NCBI GenBank assembly: GCA_012799075.1 | Contig: JAAZLZ010000186.1 | Location: forward strand, 1 to 9,364 | DNA: 9,364 bases | Origin: Bacillota bacterium | Lineage (GTDB): Bacteria > Bacillota > Limnochordia > JAAZLZ01 | Direction: 5' to 3' | In this document: positions 6,529 through 9,364 of the stretch, in pieces | Numbering within the stretch: the stretch's first letter is position 1 | Layout of the letters: every line of letters starts with the position of its first letter | The notes under the pieces: generated by a model | The model's database searches: none | What the model was told of the DNA's origin: nothing | The model's input: only the letters and a program-made list of their open reading frames with translations | Position numbers and translations under genes: made by a program

Positions 6529-6555
6529 AACTCCTCATGGGCTTGAGGATTTTTT
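6524..6555 (+). terminator. Rho-independent terminator, riboswitch expression platform
   Basis: TCCTCAA (6524-6530) pairs perfectly with TTGAGGA (6543-6549), with a few more inner pairs around a TCAT loop, and is followed at once by six T residues (6550-6555). It lies 40-50 nt after the aptamer's P1 helix and ahead of the cobQ-type genes, the classic arrangement for ligand-induced premature termination. Confidence 0.88.
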
Positions 6556-6562
6556 GTTCCAA

Positions 6563-6642
6563 GGCCAATCGCCGGCTGGGGTGAAATCCATGGAACTTCC
6601 CTGCTGCTTGCCCTCACAAGTATCTGGGGCCGGCGATTGGCC
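6563..6642 (+). repeat. 14-bp perfect inverted repeat between riboswitch terminator and cobQ start
   Basis: GGCCAATCGCCGGC (6563-6576) is repeated perfectly in reverse complement at 6629-6642, with a 52-nt loop. The right arm ends 26 bases before the first cobQ start codon. It has no T-tract and is downstream of the riboswitch terminator, so it appears only in readthrough transcripts. It could be an RNA stability or processing element, a second control layer on translation, or a DNA site. A 14-bp perfect match this close is unlikely by chance. Confidence 0.75.
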
Positions 6643-6668
6643 CACCAATAGACAAGGGAGGGGAGAAG

Positions 6669-8105
6669 GTGGCCAAATACCTGATGCTTCAGGGTGTTGC
6701 ATCTAATGTAGGCAAAAGCGTCTTGGCTGCCGGTCTTTGCCGCCTTTTCCGTCAAGACGGACTTAAGGTTGCGCCTTTTAAGGCCTGGAATATGGCCCTT
6801 AATTCCTATATGACTCCGACGGGGGAAATCGGGCGGTCCCAAGGCATCCAAGCGGAAGCGGCAGGCATCCTGCCCACCGCGGACATGAATCCTTTGCTCA
6901 TCAAGCCAACGGGGGAAGGCAAATCCCAAGTGGTGGTTCAAGGTCGGGTCCGGGGAGCTCTCAGCCTGGGGGAACCCTTTGCCCAACGGGCCATGCCCAT
7001 CGTCCAGGAAAGCCTAGAGCGCCTTAGCAGGGAGTATGAGTTGATCATCATGGAAGGGGCCGGGAGCCCCGTTGAAATCAACCTGCGGCATCGGGATGTT
7101 GCCAACATGGGGGTTGCCCTCCTGGTCCAGGCTCCGGTGCTGCTGGTTGCGGATATCGACCGGGGGGGCGCCCTAGCGGCCTTAGTGGGGACCATGAGTC
7201 TGCTCAGGCCCCAAGAGCGGGACCTGGTGGGTGGATTCATCTTGAACAAGTTTCGCGGCGATGCAGGGATCCTGCAGCCTGCCTTGGAAATCCTGGAGAA
7301 GAGGGGCAAACGTCCTGTCCTCGGAGTTGTGCCCTACCGCCATGATCTGCTCATCGATCAAGAAGACTCCCTGGGTCTGGAAAAGACCTCCCAGGGTCCT
7401 AGGACCATCGAGATTGGGGTGTTTTGCCTGCCATACATGTCCAATTACACCGACTTCACTTCCTTGGCCAAGGAAGAGGGGGTTGCGGTTCACTACTTGG
7501 GGAGAAAAGAAGACCTCGGCGGCTTTGATGCTTTGATTATCCCCGATACGGAAAACCTGGACGGGGACTTGAACTATCTGGAGGACCAAGACTATCCAAG
7601 GCAGATCGCCCGCCTTGTCCAAGACGGAATGCCTTTGATCGGCATGGGAAGGGGCTTTGTCATGCTGGGTCAGAATTATCTAGGTCTCCTGCCCGTTAAT
7701 GTCAAAGGCTGCTCCCTTGGACAAGCTGGGATCACCCGGGCCCGGGTTGCGGCCAAAGAAGGCTGGCTGGGTCGAATTTGCGGCAGCCAAGTGAAGGGGT
7801 ATCTAGCCCATGGAGCAAAAACCGAATCGGTCATGCCTGCCTTTGAGCTTGCCGGAGGTCCCGAGGGCATCCAAATAGGATCCATCCTTGGCACCTCCCT
7901 CCACGGACTGTTTGAAAACGGGCTCCTTCGCCGCACCTTCATTGACTACCTCCGAGAGCGCAAAAACCTCCCCCCTTTGACCATGCCGATCCTCGAGGGG
8001 GGGGAGCTGCGGCAGGCAGCCTACGATCTATTGGCCGAGCAGCTCCGGGAGTCCCTTGACATGTCTGCTGTACTTGAGTTGGTGGAAAGGGGCGGCCGCC
8101 GGTGA
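6669..8105 (+). CDS. cobQ: CobQ/CbiP-type cobyric acid synthase paralogue lacking the glutaminase cysteine
   Basis: CobQ amidates four side chains of adenosylcobyrinate a,c-diamide using ATP and ammonia released from glutamine. In this 478-residue protein the N-terminal ligase domain has its P-loop in VASNVGKS (10-17), then NMALNSY (41-47), IGRSQGIQAEAAG (54-66), DMNPLLIKP (72-80), EGAGSPVEINLR (129-140) and DIDRGG (162-167). The C-terminal glutaminase domain is damaged: the usual GICGG reads GMGRG (325-329), so the nucleophile Cys is Gly327, although the later histidine in GTSLHGLFEN (408-417) remains. Two other normally constant sites have changed: FKAQNM is FKAWNM (Trp40), and PGSKN is PDTEN (292-296). 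The GTG start has GGAGG (6657-6661) at 7-nt spacing. It is under the cobalamin riboswitch and overlaps the next cobQ by 4 bases. It may use free ammonia, depend on a partner's glutaminase, or have a new role. Confidence 0.92.
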   Translation: MAKYLMLQGVASNVGKSVLAAGLCRLFRQDGLKVAPFKAWNMALNSYMTPTGEIGRSQGIQAEAAGILPTADMNPLLIKPTGEGKSQVVVQGRVRGALSLGEPFAQRAMPIVQESLERLSREYELIIMEGAGSPVEINLRHRDVANMGVALLVQAPVLLVADIDRGGALAALVGTMSLLRPQERDLVGGFILNKFRGDAGILQPALEILEKRGKRPVLGVVPYRHDLLIDQEDSLGLEKTSQGPRTIEIGVFCLPYMSNYTDFTSLAKEEGVAVHYLGRKEDLGGFDALIIPDTENLDGDLNYLEDQDYPRQIARLVQDGMPLIGMGRGFVMLGQNYLGLLPVNVKGCSLGQAGITRARVAAKEGWLGRICGSQVKGYLAHGAKTESVMPAFELAGGPEGIQIGSILGTSLHGLFENGLLRRTFIDYLRERKNLPPLTMPILEGGELRQAAYDLLAEQLRESLDMSAVLELVERGGRR

Positions 8106-9364
8106 GATTAGCTCCTACATTGATGATTCAAGGCACCAGCTCCCATGTGGGCAAAAGCGTCCTCGTGACTGGGCTGTGCCGGGTTTTTGCCCGGCGGGGC
8201 CTGAAGGTTGCTCCTTTTAAATCGCAAAATATGGCGCCCAATAGCTATATCACCCTGGATGGACGAGAACTGGGGAGCGCCCAGGCCATCCAGGCGAAAG
8301 GAGCCCTGACGGAGCCGTTGGTGGAGATGAACCCCATTTTGCTTAAGCCCGTGTCGGATACGGTGGCTGAAGTGATCGTCATGGGCAGGCCTTTAGGTAG
8401 ACTGTCAGCGCGGGAGTACCGGGAGTTCAAAGGACAAATGGGGTTGTCGGTGGTCAAGGAGGCCTTGGATCGCCTCCGGCAGCAGTTCGATCTTGTCATC
8501 ATCGAAGGAGCAGGCAGCCCGGCGGAGGTCAACCTCAGGGCCGAAGACATCGTCAACATGACTGTTGCCTACCTGGCTGATGCTCCAGTGTTGCTAGTTG
8601 GGGATATCGATCGGGGCGGGGTGTTCGCTTATATCGCGGGGACTTTAGAGCTTCTCACCCCCAGGGAGCGGGCCCGGATTAAGGGCCTGATCATCAACAA
8701 GTTCCGGGGGGATTTGGAACTATTAAGACCCGGCCTGATTGAGCTGGAGGAGCTCACAGGCATTCCCGTCATGGGGGTTGTCCCCTACTTGTCCCTGGAC
8801 ATTCCGGAAGAAGATACTGTCTCTTGGAGCCCTGCTTCCACCGGGGATGTGGAAATCGGCATCATGCATCTTCCCCATATCAGCAATTTCACCGACTTCG
8901 ATCCCCTCAATAGGATTTTGGGGGTTAACCTTCGCTGCATCCGTCCGGGACAGCCCTTAGGGAGACCCGATGCCTTAATTGTGCCTGGCAGCAAGAACAT
9001 CTTCGCGGACTTAAGCCTGTTGCAGGAAAGCAGATCCGCCATCATGGCCCTGGGGGTACCGGTGGTGGGGATCGGCGAGGGCCATGCCATGCTTGCCCGA
9101 GAAATCCTGGACCAGGGGGAGAGAATAGGACCCGGCCTAGGCTTGATCGATGCAGCGGTTGAACTTTTTCCCCTGTCGCCCCGGCGGACTTGGGCCAGGA
9201 TTGTTGCCGATGAAGGATGGCTTGCGGACCTTGAGGGCCTGGTCATCGAGGGCTACCAGGTCCAAGGGGTCAGGGGAGGCCAGGATCCCTTCTGCTCCAT
9301 AGACGGAGAGCTTGAAGGAGTTGCAGCTCCCGGAGTCTGGGGGACCAGCCTCCATGGACTATTC
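8102..9364 (+). CDS. cobQ: Second CobQ/CbiP-type paralogue, also cysteine-less, cut off by the window end
   Basis: The frame is open from GTG at 8102 to the right edge (421 codons, no stop), missing perhaps 60-70 C-terminal residues. The start overlaps the previous stop in a GTGA junction, and AAAGGGG (8086-8092) gives a site with 9-nt spacing, so translation is probably coupled. The ligase domain is well kept: P-loop GTSSHVGKS (11-19), FKSQNM (39-44), EMNPILLKP (75-83), EGAGSPAEVNLR (135-146), GDIDRGG (167-173), and PGSKN (295-299). The glutaminase domain reads GIGEG (323-327) where CobQ has GICGG, placing Gly325 at the nucleophile position. The conserved GYEIHMG segment is GYQVQGV (384-390), losing its histidine, but the final GTSLHGLF (414-421) is present. 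It is a clear paralogue of its upstream neighbour, retaining the ligase motifs that neighbour has lost. It may amidate with ammonia supplied otherwise. Confidence 0.92.
   Translation, partial: MRLAPTLMIQGTSSHVGKSVLVTGLCRVFARRGLKVAPFKSQNMAPNSYITLDGRELGSAQAIQAKGALTEPLVEMNPILLKPVSDTVAEVIVMGRPLGRLSAREYREFKGQMGLSVVKEALDRLRQQFDLVIIEGAGSPAEVNLRAEDIVNMTVAYLADAPVLLVGDIDRGGVFAYIAGTLELLTPRERARIKGLIINKFRGDLELLRPGLIELEELTGIPVMGVVPYLSLDIPEEDTVSWSPASTGDVEIGIMHLPHISNFTDFDPLNRILGVNLRCIRPGQPLGRPDALIVPGSKNIFADLSLLQESRSAIMALGVPVVGIGEGHAMLAREILDQGERIGPGLGLIDAAVELFPLSPRRTWARIVADEGWLADLEGLVIEGYQVQGVRGGQDPFCSIDGELEGVAAPGVWGTSLHGLF

Noticed and set aside
6211..6571. 12-base direct repeat CAAGGCCAATCG at 6211-6222 and 6560-6571 flanking the riboswitch
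   Set aside because: Repeats of this length are expected a few times by chance in a window this size, and there is no other sign of a mobile cassette.
6577..6628. GGGTGAAATCC inside the inverted-repeat loop, resembling a cobalamin aptamer segment
   Set aside because: No B12 box, no GCCACTG block and no matching helices follow, so a second or relic aptamer is not supported.
6443..6706. Plus-strand 87-codon frame across the riboswitch
   Set aside because: It overlaps the B12 box, the terminator and the start of cobQ; the RNA structure explains the sequence better.
6477..6986. Minus-strand 169-codon frame over the cobQ leader
   Set aside because: Antisense to the riboswitch platform and the CobQ P-loop region, with no recognisable product.
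1..9364. CRISPR arrays, tRNA/rRNA genes, insertion sequence ends, phage genes
   Set aside because: No regularly spaced repeats, tRNA-like cloverleaf, rRNA segments or transposase signatures were seen on either strand.

Overview
This looks like chromosome from an anaerobic, mid-to-high-GC Gram-positive (Firmicutes-like) bacterium. That is an inference from an oxygen-sensitive glycyl radical enzyme, strong AGGAGG-type ribosome binding sites with frequent GTG starts, and a cobalamin riboswitch of the transcription-terminator type. All convincing genes are on the + strand.

Region 1 (1-469) has no confident gene. It holds an unidentified open frame running in from the left edge (3-185), then an apparently non-coding leader with a TATAAT box and small inverted repeats.

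Region 2 (470-6226) is a tightly packed operon: a complete TRAP transporter (DctP periplasmic/extracytoplasmic binding protein, DctQ small and DctM large membrane subunits), a glycyl radical enzyme (GRE) and a small flavin-binding PPOX/NimA-like protein. The likely logic is that the TRAP system imports an organic acid, or a similar anion, that the GRE then cleaves or dehydrates. The GRE's length and active-site spacing resemble the 4-hydroxyproline dehydratase (HypD) group, but it reads GCDE instead of GCVE and differs downstream of it, so the substrate is unknown. No activating radical-SAM enzyme is present in the window. Stem-loops sit after dctP and after the GRE gene.

Region 3 (6227-9364) is a cobalamin-controlled unit: a cobalamin riboswitch, an intrinsic terminator with a competing antiterminator, a 14-bp inverted repeat, then two overlapping cobQ/cbiP-type genes (the second runs off the right edge). 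Both proteins keep the N-terminal ATP-dependent ligase motifs, but both have glycine where CobQ has the glutaminase nucleophile cysteine. A tandem pair of cysteine-less CobQ paralogues is the most unusual thing here.

The two most promising undescribed items are the TRAP-GRE-PPOX catabolic operon and the paired glutaminase-dead CobQ proteins under B12 control.
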